Of a DNA stretch of 64,000 bases, positions 23,455 to 35,843 are shown in pieces; the first letter of the stretch is position 1, and each line of letters begins with the position of its first letter. The notes under the pieces were generated by a model that did not search any database, had not been told where the DNA came from, and saw nothing but the letters and a program-made list of their open reading frames with translations. Both the position numbers and the translations under genes were made by a program. Source of the stretch: Mesorhabditis belari (taxonomy: Eukaryota > Nematoda > Chromadorea > Rhabditida > Rhabditidae); NCBI GenBank assembly GCA_958450365.1, contig CAUEEP010000939.1, forward strand, positions 2,449,680-2,513,679. The letters run 5' to 3'.

Positions 23455-23887
23455 CCTAAAGAATTAGAATAAAGGCTGAAAAAACGGAACTTAAAGAAAT
23501 TAAAGATTCTAAAATTTTAAGCCTATAAACAACCGAAGCTTCATACGAAATTTGAGCCAAAACACTACAAATTACGAATTTTCTGGGGCACCCATCCACT
23601 ATGATTTATTTTTGTGAAAGAATCGAGAACAATTTACATCATAGGAAAATTTTGATTTCGTGTTAGAAAGTGAGGAAAATTTAAAAATTTATTTTAAAAC
23701 TATAGAATTTCATCCTTTTAACTGAATATCTTAAAAAGTAAAAAGATATGTAAAATAAATGGTAGTTGAACTCTTTTCTTCTTGATTCAACTTTCATAAG
23801 TTCAAAAAGCTTCTTGTTTTTGGTTTTGGTTTTGGTTTCGGTTTTAGTTCCGGTTTCATTTACTATTATACTTTTTCTTGCTTAGAA

Positions 23888-25993
23888 ATGATGAGAGCTC
23901 TTTTCGTGGCTCGAGCCATCAAAACTACGACAATACCGATGATTCGCACTTTTGCACCACTGGTATGCTTTGCTGATGTTAATTATGCGCATAACTTTAA
24001 CTTATGATTAAAATCATCGCATAACTTATGATTAAAATCTTGAAGAAACATTTGTTTTATTCTTGGCTTAATATGTAACGTTTAGCGCTTCGAACACGCT
24101 CGAATAGCAATGCCACCATTGGACTTCGAACAAAGACGCTTCTACAGTGCTCCACCTGGCAAAAAAGGCTTCCTCGGAAATTTGGTTGACAATGTTCGCG
24201 AGGAACTTGAGCGAAACAAGGAATTACAGGTAACGATTTCTGATTTGTCGGGAAAAATTATTTTTAGGAGAGCAAAAAGAAACTTAACGAGAGAATGCAA
24301 GAGTTGAACGATTCAGAGGCTCTCAAAGAAGCCCGAAAGAAATTTGTAAGTTGGAGAAATTTGTGCTATTAATGTTGTTTTGTTTAGGATATTGTGGAAA
24401 AGGAGAGTTTCAAAAGCTCTGAAGTGATCAAAGTGAAAATGCAAGAGCTAACAGACCAGATGACCAAGGTAATGTCATTAATTCTTTCGAATGATAATTT
24501 TTTTAGATGGTGAGAGAAATTCAAAAGACTGAGGCTGGAAAGAAGCTGACGGCTGCCGGTGAAGAGGCGTTAAAACAAGTAGGTCATTCGGTGTTTGATA
24601 AAATTAAGGTTTTGATCACAGCCGTATTCTTTCAACTTAGGCCCGAGCTGCAGCTGAACAAATCGAGAAGGTTGCCGAGAAAGTCGGGGATACGGAGGTC
24701 TACAAGACTGTTTCAACGGTGAGTTGGTATTGCTGCTTTAAGGTGTCGAGTTTCTAAAAGAACGTATCAGCTTTGTCAAAATAACGCTTTGTTTAGGGTG
24801 TTAAAACGGTACAAAAGGAGATTGACAACATTACTGATGTACGAATGTACAGCCGGCCAGGTTCGTTTTGTAGCAATTCAAGTGCAAGTTTTGTTATAGA
24901 AACACTGAAAAAACGAAGTGAAAACGATTTGAGCAAGGAATGGGAGAAAAGAAACGTGGCGGCTAACGAGTAAGTGACTTCTGGACACAAAAGAAATGGG
25001 AATTATCTTTAGTGATGCCACTGACATTCAACTACACAAAGATTCGAAGTGGTATGAAGGCTGGAAAAAGTTTAGCGAGGAAAACAAATACTATAACAGT
25101 AAGTTTTCTTGTTCTTGAAGAAACTGGTTCTTGAAGTTATTGAATAGGAAAATTGCTAATCGCGTGTTTTAGAATTGCTTGACTGGAAAATCCGCTATGA
25201 CGAAAGCGACAATGTCGGTGTGCGACTACTTCGTGGAATTACCGAACGAGTTGCTGGCGTTTTCAGTGAGAAATTTTTTAACTGTACAAAAATAGTAAAT
25301 TTTAGGCGGAAGTAATGAAGTCTCCGAAGTTCTCACACAAATTGCAAAAATCGATCCGAAATTTGACAAGGTTTATACTGTTTTGTGTCTATTTCATCGA
25401 AGTTTAGTTGGATTGGTTACGATTTTGCGAAAAAGAAGTGATTCCCAATATCCTTGAAGCTTTCATTCGCATGGACGCGGAGGTGCTTGAGGATTGGTGC
25501 TACGAGAGGGTATTTATCTCCTTCATTCTATGTAATTTGTTCGATTTAGGCATTTGTGGCGATGTCAAATGTGATCAAAGAGTACAAGAAAATCCACTTC
25601 AGCACAAAAGACAGCCGAATTATTGATATCAATAAAGTGGAGGTTGGTTTTTGTCATGCGCTCACATTGCAAGAATTTTTAGCTCGTTTCTGGTAAAATG
25701 ATGGAGCACGGACCGGTGCTAATCATAACTTTTCAGGTTTGGAAGGCTATACAGCTTTTAAATACCTATTTAGGCATTCATGATAAATGTTGTCAAAAAT
25801 GCCGAGGGAAAAGTAGTGCATGGAGATCCGGTGAGTTGATTAGACTTGAAAAGTAAAGCAGATAAACCTTTAGAATAACCCCGTTCGAGTGACACATGTT
25901 TGGGTTATGTGCAGAGATATGGAGGAGTTTAATCCAACTTTGGCCTGGAAATTACTGGAAGTCCATATGCAAGAAGCACCACTCGCCATTTAA
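23888..25993 (+). CDS. timm44: TIMM44, mitochondrial import inner membrane translocase subunit Tim44
   Basis: Sixteen exons: 23888-23962, 24086-24229, 24268-24345, 24388-24468, 24507-24578, 24641-24718, 24797-24860, 24900-24969, 25013-25098, 25173-25265, 25306-25370, 25408-25509, 25550-25642, 25683-25736, 25774-25830, 25874-25993; 443 residues, like metazoan Tim44. Tim44 is the matrix-side peripheral subunit that tethers mtHsp70 to the TIM23 channel. Seen: an Arg-rich, acid-free N-terminus (MMRALFVARAIKTTTIPMIR) typical of a mitochondrial presequence; RRFYSAPPGKKGFLGNLVDN; a charged helical region; and a C-terminal Tim44 domain (DPKFDKLDWLRFCEKEVIPN, VLEDWCYER, GPVLIITFQ, WVMCRDMEEFNP). An acceptor (GCTTAG) lies two bases upstream of the ATG, so the transcript may be trans-spliced. 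All introns are short. PRADC1 starts 405 bp downstream on the same strand, possibly an operon. Confidence 0.95.
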
Positions 25994-26398
25994 ATTGCAT
26001 TTTCGATAAATAGGTTTTTATATTTGTTTTCTTTTGTTTGTGAGCTCATGTTGCCGATAACGATTTGTTCCTTTAATTTGTTGCTTAGGATTCTGTAATT
26101 TTCCTTTTTTTTCAAGTGATATCATCAAATGTTCTCCATAAACGGGTATTCTCAATTAAACTTTTTTTGTTATCGCTTACTTGTTCTTGTTTTTGATTTG
26201 ATTAGATTGTATTAGTTTAGTTGTGTAAATCTAGAGTTTGTTTAATAAATTTTCTCGTTTAGAAAAAAGCACGTTTTGGTTAATCTGCGCGGTTTTGTTT
26301 GAGCGAATAACTGTCTTTATCAAAAGTTTAAAGTGGAGGGGAACCTTATCAGTTACTTTAGCCTTTGTGTCTGTTTTTCGCGTGATTCGCAAAAGAAA

Positions 26399-27276
26399 AT
26401 GGGTGGTCGGACGTTTTTATTAGTTGCTGCGATCGGATTTCTGGTAAATTTGTCTATTAGCAACCTAAAATAAACAAAAGTAAAGCAAAGTTTAAGTCTA
26501 TGGGTTTAAAAAACTATCTCACGATTTTTTTAGTTTGCGTTGACGTTTTCCTACGAGGTTTTCGTTTCTTCATACGTTTTTGCAATCGTTGAGTCACCAC
26601 GTGAATTGGCCTACGCCTATGAATTGTTGCCTTCATCCAATATTGGTCCAATCTTCCCATCGCATCCAACCAATGAGTAAGTACTTGGCCTAAATATACT
26701 TTAATTTTGTATTTCTTTAAAGATCATTTATTTAGCTTGCCTGTTTATTTTGCCAATCCACCGAATGCTTGCTCTCGATTGAATAATTTTTGGGTTCATC
26801 CACCTGTGAGTTTAAACTACATAAACCCTCATGGAAATATTTCGATTTTAGCCATATTTTGCATTATTGGTGAAACGTGGTGGCTGCACTTTTGTCGAGA
26901 AAGCTATTCAGGCGGAAAAAGCCGGTGCCGTGTTGATGATTGCCACGGATGTTGGTAAAGGATTTTTATTTTACCAGAACACATTTTTTCATTTAGATGA
27001 TGATCGTTGGCAAAATGGACATATCGACATGCTAGGTGATGAAACGGAACGCCATCCTGACATATGGGCTGCATTCCTTGTTGGTGCAAGCGGGCAAAAG
27101 TGGATCAATTATTTTGAAGCAAATCCAGGAAAATCGGTAGGTTTTTTTGCTAGTGTATTCGAATTGAAATCAATTAGATTCGAATCACCGCGCCAATCAA
27201 TCACACATTTTACGATCTTGAGCGACATCGGACACCACCAGCACCATGGGAGATTCTCCATTTCGAAAGCGACTAA
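26399..27276 (+). CDS. pradc1: PRADC1-like secreted PA-domain glycoprotein
   Basis: Six exons: 26399-26443, 26534-26676, 26736-26805, 26852-26954, 26997-27136, 27178-27276; 199 residues, the family's size. Protease-associated-domain-containing protein 1 is a secreted PA-domain protein without a protease domain; its molecular role is poorly defined. Seen: a hydrophobic signal peptide (GGRTFLLVAAIGFLFALTF), then a PA domain with VKRGGCTFVEKA, AEKAGAVLMIATD and an NHT glycosylation site near the C-terminus (PINHTFYDLERHRTPPAPW). It ends HFESD. The gene is convergent with the UDP-glycosyltransferase, the two stop codons being 231 bp apart, and follows TIMM44 on the same strand. Confidence 0.9.
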
Positions 27277-27507
27277 GGTTTTTAGAACAGCATTTTGCAT
27301 TCAAAACTTTTTTAGGTAGCTATCTAAATTTATTTTCAAACTAACTTTTCTAACATTTATTGTCTATTTATCATTTATCATCTTTCTAGTCAACCCTCTG
27401 TGTTATTTTGCCTTTATTTTTGAAATATGGGTTTCTATCATACGGGCATGCTAAGTATTCTCTGTGATAAATTTTTATTCACTAAAACAAGCCTAAAATA
27501 AAGGAAG

Positions 27508-30321
27508 TTAATCCGTTTTTGTTTTAGAAGATCTCGAGAAGATTTTTTTGAAGATGTAAGCTAATACGAAAACAAAAATGAAGAAAATGACGATAATTGA
27601 GAAAATTATGTCGACGAGGTAAAAAGTAAAAATCGAAAGTTGTCTTCCGTAGGGATCGAGCTGAGGAAATGGACCTGTTATTTGTTATTAATTGTATATG
27701 AATCCTTTCAAACCATGTTTAGCCGCAAATTCGGTAAATTTGACGAGTTGCTCTTGTGGTGAAATCGGTCTCTCGGCGATCATTTTGGCCAAATGCTTGG
27801 CGGCTTTATCAAGTCTGAAAAGCTTTTGAAGAGCTCAATCATTTTTGTGCAAACTCTGGATCGTGGAGTAGTTGGCGAATCGTTTTTGTCAGTGTTGCTT
27901 GATCTTTGAGATCGTTTTTCTCCAAGAGAATACTCGAACCGTGCTTTTCGATCACTCGAGCGTTGTGATGTTGATCACCGAACATTGGGATTAGAATTGC
28001 CTAAATGTTTTTTTCATTTGGTTTGCCAACTTGTAGCACGAACTTTTTTCCCACGAAGCACCAACTCATTTGTACTTCCCGCTCCGGCATGTGTCATAAA
28101 TCCACTCAATCGCTCATCACCTGTCACAATTTTTAAATAATTTGCTTCGTTTCCCTTTACATACTCAGCAAGTCTGTTTGTGGAACCCATTTGTTTAGAA
28201 TGATATTCTCAGCTCCTCTCTTCACTCCTTCATCGCTTGGATCCTCGTATTTCCAGATGAAAGTCACGTCGGGGAGTCTGAAGTGAAAGAGTGAAAGAGT
28301 CGAACTTTGAATAATGTTTTACTCTTTCATTGCTTCGACAAGTCCGATTTTGAAGTCATTTGGCATGTCGACACTTTTTGATAAAGAGCCAAAAGAGATG
28401 AGAATTGTGTGTGGACGTAGGTTGAGAATCTCATTCCATTCCTATTTGAAATGGTATTGATTGATTGATTGATTGATTAAAGCAAGAACAGTTTGATAGT
28501 CAAACCTCTGTGATTTTTGCTTTTGATGGAGGTGGAACTGAAATCCCGCCAATATTGATAATTTTATATATCGTGGGCATTGGGAATTCGAAGAGTGGCT
28601 CTGTATTTGGCATCATAAAGCACGCACGATTCAATTGCTCCTGAAATTTTTGATTTCTGAAAACTTTTCTTTCTTTACCAATCCACCAGGGTACTCTGGA
28701 TCGTATTTCTTGATGAGATCGTCCACTTGACTTATCATTGATCCAACAGCAAACTGAAAAAGGAATTAACGTTGGTGGAAAGGATTTACATCAAAAAAAT
28801 TAGGATTTTTAGATGAAAAGCCGAGTTTAATTGTGAGTCTGAATTTAGATGAAGATCCTTGTCTGACCTGTTCGAACAAAAACGACATCGTGTTTTTGGC
28901 GCGTCCCCAAAACGTCATTCGATCCGATGCGTCTCCTGACATTCCTTTAAAATATACAACTTTATAGTTTCTTATTGTTTTATAACCTGGTACATAGCTA
29001 AGCGCCACTGGAACGCCGGTCATTGAAGAAAAACTGTTGCTGATTGATGTAGAGAGAAGAATTGAGAATTTGTCGAGATGGAGACGATGGAAGATCCCTG
29101 AAATGAGGAGGAGGTTGGGTTAAACTAAAAAATACGATATCGTTTTTGTTCGAACAGGTCAGACTCGGATCTTTATCATATAGGATGATTTGGATCATCT
29201 AGTCATCATATAGAAGATCATCTATAGAAGATATAGAAGATCACCAAGAATTTGCAAAATCACGGCCCCCAGGCAGGGACCGAACCCCCCGCACGAGGGA
29301 GGGGCGTATTGGAGACCTTTTCTGCCCCTCTCAAGGGACCGTTCTGCTTCGTCCTCTTGCCGTTTGCCATCTGCTTCGTTAATCTTCGTTCATCCATTGC
29401 TGAGAATCTTTCGAACAATAAGAGCACTACTGAATGCAATTCCAACTCTTCGCACTGCTGAATTCAATCCCAATTTCCCACCAAATCCACAAACATCAAA
29501 TGGTTGTGACATGGCGTAGTCGAAATTGTATCCCCTTAGCCGCTCAATCAATGTCTCGTTTTGCATCAATTCTAAAATTTTCTCTTTTTCAAGCTAGACC
29601 ATACTATTTCTACCATCACAAAACTCGTAGTTGAGCTTTCGAAACTGGCGCATCATCTGGGAATTTCGTCTCTCATTTTCAATTTTTGTTTTCGCAAACC
29701 TTTGCCATTGTGAAGAAGTAGAAAGTGGGTGTCTCCCATCGAACTTTTAAACCTTCATCCACTGCTTTAATCGTTTTGGCTACTTCGGGATTCGGGGAAA
29801 TTCGAATCAACTGAAAGACAAAGAGTTCGAAGGCTTTTGGTTTTAAACTCTTTTAGCTACGTTGACCTTGACCTTGACAAGTTACTTGACCTTGACAAGT
29901 ACCTTGGCCTTGACAAGTACCTTGACCTTGACAAGTACCTTGGCCTTGACAAGTACCTTGACCTTGACAAGTACCTTGACCTTGACAAGTTACTTGACAG
30001 TGCTATTATCGTAATATTGCCAAAACTCAAGTCTACCTCTGCTTTCTTTGATCCAGGCTTGTGATTCGGATTGAAGTCGGGTTGTAGAATAACCTAAAGC
30101 CGACATGAAGCAAAATAGATCTCAAAATAGCTCTGAACAAATCCCTAAAAGAATCGAATCAAACAAACCACATGATGTCCGGCATCGATCAAAACATCGG
30201 CTACTTTACCCACAAAATTCACATGTGAATGCCCGAAACTTGGTTGATAAAGCAAAATTTTTAGACAATCAACAGTCAGACAAAATGTCAGTGATAGAAA
30301 AATGCGGATTTGTAACCTCAT
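27508..30321 (-). CDS. UDP-glycosyltransferase (nematode UGT, UDPGT/GT1 family)
   Basis: Fifteen exons: 30321-30169, 30093-30037, 29810-29700, 29656-29614, 29571-29482, 29097-28987, 28944-28868, 28753-28679, 28640-28506, 28441-28323, 28277-28165, 28120-28044, 28000-27855, 27814-27714, 27674-27508; 524 residues, normal for the family. UGTs transfer a sugar from a UDP-sugar to small lipophilic acceptors in the ER lumen (detoxification, hormone metabolism). Seen: signal peptide (MRLQIRIFLSLTFCLTVDC), PSFGHSHVNF, the donor-binding signature region (KWVPQTDLL, FMTHAGAGSTNE, ILIPMFGDQHHNA), the AAKHGPFPQLDPYG block, and a C-terminal membrane helix followed by the basic tail KKIFSRSSKTKTD. The usual THGG is THAG here. 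Intron 2 is mostly an 18-bp minisatellite; intron 5 holds a GC-rich tRNA-like insert. Confidence 0.93.
29258..29340 (-). other. GC-rich insert with B-box-like motif in UGT intron 5
   Basis: Reverse strand contains GGTTCGGTCCCTGCC; the block is much richer in G and C than the rest of the intron (29098-29481). No A box seen. Confidence 0.35.
29864..29998. repeat. 18-bp minisatellite in UGT intron 2
   Basis: Unit CTTGACCTTGACAAGTAC, about seven copies, occupying most of intron 29811-30036. Confidence 0.92.
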
Positions 30322-30715
30322 TTCTTAATTTTCTTTTGGCAAGTGAAACTGGAGGTAAAATTTGATTTTTCCCTCCCTCTTCTGATATCACTCTTCTCTC
30401 AGACGCTTCCGAAATCACAATGCTTTTCTCTTTTCTCAAAAAATATTCAGTTATCAATTTTTCGTTAGTTTGTTCCCTGTTTGAGGTCATAAACCATCAC
30501 AAATCAAACAAACAAACGCCAATTTGGGGTCATATTCTTTGTGTGCAACTTTTTGACTCCAATTTACTTGGAGCAAAGTATCGGTGAGCATGGGAATAAC
30601 TCATTTGAACATGAGCATGAAAATTCCAAAGCTTGGTACTCAAGAACAAACAGCTAACTGGCGAGCTGGGAAATATGGCGAACGTATTGTGATTGCTTCT
30701 TTCCCTCTGGGAAAC

Positions 30716-30818
30716 TAAGCGTCAGTGGCTCAGTGAGTAGAGCGTCTGTCTGGAAGGGATCGAGGGGTGGATAGAGCTTTCCCTGGAAGGAGTCGAACGT
30801 TCGATTCCCCTCGACCAA
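30716..30818 (+). pseudogene. tRNA-like sequence, extended
   Basis: GTGGCTCAGTGAGTAGAGCG and, about 75 bases later, GTTCGATTCCCCTC; the interval is too long for a normal tRNA. Lies between the divergent UGT and small membrane-protein genes. Confidence 0.4.
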
Positions 30819-31084
30819 TCTCTATCTTTGCCAAATCCTTTTGAAAAGCCGGCTGTGCTGGGCATCCGCTACACGGCGGTTTACCTAAAAGCATACAGGT
30901 AAAATGAACTTAAAAATATTGCTCGGCAGCAGAAAAATGCGTAAGATGTAATTTGTGAAAGATGTGAAAGAGTACTGTATCTACCTAGAGGTACTGAGGG
31001 CACGTAGCACAAATCTAATTGCAGATTCGGATTCCTCACCCCCGAAAACCCCCGAGTACAAATTTTCAGTTTTCTAGCTCACTT

Positions 31085-31346
31085 CGTTGTAATTTTATGT
31101 TAACGTAATTTGTATTGTCGCGTAGGCGTGACGGATGGACAGACAAACAGATGGACGGACAGACAGACAGACGGACGGACAGACAGACAGCCGAACGGAC
31201 AGACAGACGGACGGACAGACAAACAGACAGCCAGACAGACAGCCAAACAGACAGCCAGACAGACAGCCAGACAGACAGCCAGACAGACAGCCAGACAGAC
31301 GGACAGACGGACCGATGGACGGACAGCCAGACAGACAGACGAACGT
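31085..31346. repeat. (GACA/GACG)n tract with CAGACAGC units
   Basis: GACAGACGGACGGACAGACA then CAGACAGCCAGACAGACAGC units; resembles the tail of the SINE-like family, but no tRNA-type head was found beside it. Confidence 0.85.
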
Positions 31347-31438
31347 TTTATTTTTTGTAGATAGTAAATGAAAGGAAAGGGAAAATGAAAAATTAATAAA
31401 ATTACCATTTACAAATGAGACGAGCACAAAAGTAAAAA

Positions 31439-32912
31439 ATGCCATACATTTTCACTCAATTTTTCCTGCACCTCGTCATTTTTCTTGGATCAACGAATTC
31501 TTGTAAGTTTTTAGTGTTTTTTACAAGATTTTATTATTGGTGCTAAGAAAATCCAGGTTTTACAACATATTCTTTAGAGGCAAAATGGTGATGGAGACAT
31601 ATGAGATTATGGAACCAGCAAACGAAGATCAGTTAGCACCTCCGCCTCCGCCTCCTACCACGATTCGTTTTTAATTCTTTATTTGTTATTTGTTATCCGG
31701 ACGCTTGAAAAAGCATTGTCAGAATATTTCTATGGTGCAAAAGTAGTTGGGGGCCAATCTGTCTCGTCTTGACATGTTGACAGACTAAAATTCGTCCTGA
31801 CATGTTGAAATTTTACACTGCGGGCTTTTGATGATGCTGAATCGATTGGTGATATTTGCAAACTATTTCTCTTTATATATGAAGTCTTGTGGAAATGGCA
31901 GCATAACTTTAGAAGCTTGCTTTGGCAGCATAACTTTGGAAGCTTGCTGTACCTCTTCTGGGATGAAGTTGCCAAAAATATCCTTTGTTTTAAATGTTTT
32001 GTTGCCATTGTTTTATTGTTATTATTAAAATTATTGTTGCATTCTTGTAAAATCAAAATAACAAGAAATAGAAAAATATAAAAGCCATAACATCAAAATA
32101 ACAAGAAATCATACTTTGAAAATTCGATTCAGCATCATTAAAAGCCTTCAGTGTAAAATTTCAACATGTCAGTTTATTGGCTCAACTACCTTTGCCCATT
32201 TCATGCCTTGTTATAAATTACTGATATTTTAGACCAGCTCGATCGTGATGACGATGATTTGAACCTCGACTCGACGGAACCGCCAAAAACTTGCGTGCAG
32301 AAATCGAAAAAACGAGGAAAAGGCAAGCAAACATCGACGAAAGCGACAAACCACTATTCGTAAGTAAATTTTTGTTATTGTCAATTGATCATAGCATGAC
32401 TTGAGAAGCTGTGATCTTGATAACCACTAAAAGGGAGCATCAGCTTTCTAAAAAATTGCTCCAAGGTCTTGAGTAGTAGGATTATTTGAGTAAATTTCGT
32501 TGCTTTAATGTTTAAAGTTTTGACAGGTTTTGACGAATATTCTTTAAATAATAAAATAATATTCTATTCTTTAGGAAGCCAAAGCAGAAAAAGAAGGACA
32601 GAAAGAAGGTGAATCCAAGGTCGAAAGATGTTAAAGCTGGACAAAAGACGTTAAAGACGAAAATCAAGGCAAATTTCTGCGTTTATGTTTCAATATTGGA
32701 TACTTTAGTAAAAGCTATCTTTTCTGGATTGCGTGCGTCGTATTGACCGTGTGTCAAGTGATACTTTGTGGTGAGTACTTATTTGTTTTAATTTGTTATC
32801 AAAGTTACTCTTTTCACAGTCTAAATCTGCATTCACAACATCTCTTTTAGTGTTGTTGTTGGCATCACTTGGAATCGCAGCCCTGTCCATCGTGTGTATT
32901 TTAAACACTTGA
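31439..32912 (+). CDS. Unrecognised small protein with signal peptide and C-terminal membrane helix
   Basis: Model of five exons: 31439-31502, 32233-32359, 32575-32619, 32709-32770, 32851-32912; every junction is in phase, giving 119 residues. I do not recognise the family. Seen: a hydrophobic N-terminus (MPYIFTQFFLHLVIFLGSTN) like a signal peptide, an acidic stretch (LDRDDDDLNLD), a Lys-rich middle (KSKKRGKGKQ, KPKQKKKDRKK), and a long hydrophobic segment near the end (YLFWIACVVLTVCQVILCVL onward). It may be a type I or double-spanning membrane protein. Intron 1 contains a foldback element (31797-32172). The third donor (32620) is the least certain: reading through gives a different C-terminus without the membrane segment. 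It precedes FTSJ1 by 446 bp on the same strand. Confidence 0.55.
31797..32172. mobile_element. Foldback element in intron 1 of the small membrane-protein gene
   Basis: CTGACATGTTGAAATTTTAC at one end and GTAAAATTTCAACATGTCAG at the other; the inverted arms extend through GATGATGCTGAATCGA. Confidence 0.8.
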
Positions 32913-33357
32913 TGGAGAGCAGAAAACGGCAATGATGAGACTCGATTCAAACAACAAATAAATCACAATTTTACTATCATTTTGCGAATGAACAGTTTAA
33001 CATTTATCATTAATTTGATGAAATGAAACTATTTTTTTTGCAATAAACGCTTAAATATTTGTTTTGAATTTGCGCTGGATAAATGATGTAGCTACGTCTT
33101 AGTACTTGTGAACGCTTATTCCAGTTATATCTCTCACAATTTTAGATGCCCTTTTTAAGACTCAATTCAATTGCATTTCTTTCTGTAATTGAATTGAGCT
33201 ATTGCTAATCATAGGGTTTTGCAAAAAGACATTTTTTAGAATTAACTTTTAGAAAATGTTTAAATTAAATTGAAATCAAAAAAGCGATACTTTTGCTTTG
33301 TTGTATTATTGTTATTAATCGTTCAAACTTAATATTTTTTTCTTTAGTGACACCGTG

Positions 33358-35843
33358 ATGGGGAAAACGTCAAAGGATAAACGTGACATCTACTATCGAT
33401 TGGCGAAAGCGGAAGGGTGGAGAGCACGATCGGCGTTCAAATTGATGCAAATCGATGACGAGTTTAAGATTTTATCAGGTTGGAAGCATTGTGTTTACTG
33501 ATTAAGGAGTCAAACCAGTCAAACCTCGATTTAACGATGTTAATTTTTGGTCCCTTGAAAGCTATTTACCTTATAAAGACGTTCGATTTAACAATGGAGA
33601 ATCCCGTCCCTTGAGAATCGTTAAATCGAGGTTTGACTGTATGTAAAAGAATCATGTTTTCTGAAAATCAGAAAAAACATTTCAAAAATGTTTAAATTTT
33701 GTTTAAAGTTTAAGTTTAAATTGTTAACGAGTTTGTTTTATTTATTTATCTTTAGGAGTAACAAAAGCCGTCGATTTGTGTGCAGCGCCGGGAAGTTGGA
33801 GTCAAGTTTTGTCTCGTCGTTTGTTTGAGGTAAACATTTAATGGATTAAGGGTTTCTATCTCGGCTTAGCAAATCTAAGTATTGTCTTTCTTTAGCTAAC
33901 TTTGAAAACCAACTGTTTTAAACAGTTGTTTAGAGAAAATGCTTAGAAAAATGTTTTAAACTTTAAACTTTGCAGAATGATCAAAATGCGCGAATTGTGG
34001 CCGTCGATTTACAGCCAATGTCGCCTCTACCCGGCGTCATTCAACTACAAGGCGACATTACCCAGGTCGAGAGTCAAATTTAAGCCATTTTTCATTTGAT
34101 AAACTTTAGCTTGAAACAGCCGAGAAAATAATCTCTCATTTTGACGGAGAAAATGCCGATCTCGTAATTTGCGATGGAGCTCCAGATGGTAACAGAAATT
34201 CTATTTGATTAAAAAATTTTTATTTAGTTACTGGTTTGCACTCGCTTGATGAATATATGCAAAGTCAGCTAGTTCTTGCGGTAAGTTGGCCCCTTTTTAA
34301 AGGACTAACCTTGTCTTAATTTAGGCACTGAATATCACAACACATGTGCTAAAACGAGAGGGCAATTTTGTTGCAAAGGTATTTATTAAGCTCTCCAGAA
34401 AGTCTTTTCGTTCCTTTTCATACTTTTGTTTAAAATCAACAAATTCATCAATTAACCTATGGTTTTCCCTGAATAAAAAGAGTTTATTGTTTAATTTCCT
34501 ATCTTTTTAAGTCAATTTCGGTTCACTTTCAAGCAAATTCGAGAGTGAAAACGTGTTTTTCGTAAAAATCTATAAAAACCTCCACGAAGAAATTGGCTGA
34601 ATCAATTTCTCTGAAAATTTCGCTATGTACCTAACTTTTTGTGCTCTATTTTTTATCTATTGACACCGAGATAGGTTTCCTTAGCTAAAATGTCATTGCA
34701 TCATCGAGCCATGGGTCTTTTTTGACTACCCAACTTCACAATCCCAAAAAAATCCAGACATAAGACATTTTAGACTCGTTTTGCAGAAAAATAATTGGCC
34801 TTTCTAATGAAACAAACCGTAGTTCAATTGATGCATTTATTGGTTTTAAGTGAAAGAGCGAAAAGGAACGAAAAGACTTTCTGAACAGCCTAATAGTTAG
34901 TTAGTGAAACTTTTCTATACTTATTTTTCTTAGATTTTCCGAGCACGAAACATCACCCTACTCTACGCCCAATTGAAGATGTTCTTCCGTGATGTTTTCT
35001 GTGCCAAACCGAAAAGCAGTCGTCAAAGCAGTTGTGGTGAGCTTTAAAAATATGAGATAACTCTTTGTAACAATCATTAAGAATTCCATATAACCGTAGG
35101 CTGGCAATAAACTGAAGCGTGATTTTTGTTCATTTTGAGTTTAGAAGCATTTGTCGTATGCTTGGGCTACAATCCACCAACCGATTATGTGCCATCAATG
35201 TGGAATCCTCTTCGTTTACCGACTTATGGTGGATTTAAAAGATCTTTTCCCGATTTCACGTGTTTATTTTCCTTTTAGAGGATCTTGAGAAATCAACGCC
35301 CATAAATCAACGAATAGTGCCTTTTGTCGCGTGTGGCGATTTGCATGGATGGGATTCAGACAGGTATTTTGTTTTGATGAAAAACACTTACTAAACTTTA
35401 CATAACTTCTTGAATTTAATCTTTTAAACTGACTTTTAGGTGTTACCCACTCGACATCGATGATCTACTTGGACCTTTGCCAGAAAAGTAAGCGCTATTT
35501 CGGTCTCTGGAAAAGCTAAAAGGTGCTTTTGAGCATTTGAAGCTGCAGTAATATTATACATAACCTTTGTCAAATTTTCTTTTTAGATACATCTATCGTG
35601 AGCCTGTTCAACCGCCCACCGAGCCTGCCTATAAACACGCGGTTGAGCTACGACGAAAGGGAGCTCTCGCGAAAGCGACAAATTATTTGGCACAAACGAT
35701 AAAGCATCACGTTCCAAAGGTTTGTTTTAAAATATCGGTTATTTTTCTCATTTAATGAACACTTTTTTTTCTAGATTCAGTCTGAAACGGGGATTGACGA
35801 CGAGGTGATCGAGGGTTTTGAGAATTTCTTCATCAGCGATTAG
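33358..35843 (+). CDS. ftsj1: FTSJ1/TRM7-type tRNA 2'-O-ribose methyltransferase
   Basis: Twelve exons: 33358-33478, 33756-33829, 33976-34065, 34110-34188, 34228-34280, 34325-34378, 34934-35036, 35145-35228, 35279-35363, 35440-35487, 35587-35719, 35775-35843; 330 residues, matching FTSJ1 (about 330). The enzyme uses SAM to methylate the ribose of positions 32 and 34 in the anticodon loop of specific tRNAs. Seen: start [29 protein letters not shown], the SAM-binding motif [43 protein letters not shown], and [13 protein letters not shown], containing residues of the K-D-K-E catalytic set. An acceptor (TTTCTTTAG) lies ten bases before the ATG. Introns 1 and 6 are each occupied by a MITE. It is convergent with the ADAMTS-like gene. 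Confidence 0.95.
33516..33639. mobile_element. pogo-like MITE in FTSJ1 intron 1
   Basis: CAGTCAAACCTCGATTTAAC and its inverse GTTAAATCGAGGTTTGACTG. TA follows the right end; the left flank is AC rather than TA. Related in sequence to 20449-20620. Confidence 0.8.
34386..34893. mobile_element. MITE in FTSJ1 intron 6 (family D)
   Basis: CCAGAAAGTCTTTTCGTTCC at the left, AAGGAACGAAAAGACTTTCTG at the right as an inverse. It fills most of the 555-bp intron. Partial relatives occur at 38146-38293, 42786-42845 and 55805-55845. Confidence 0.8.
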
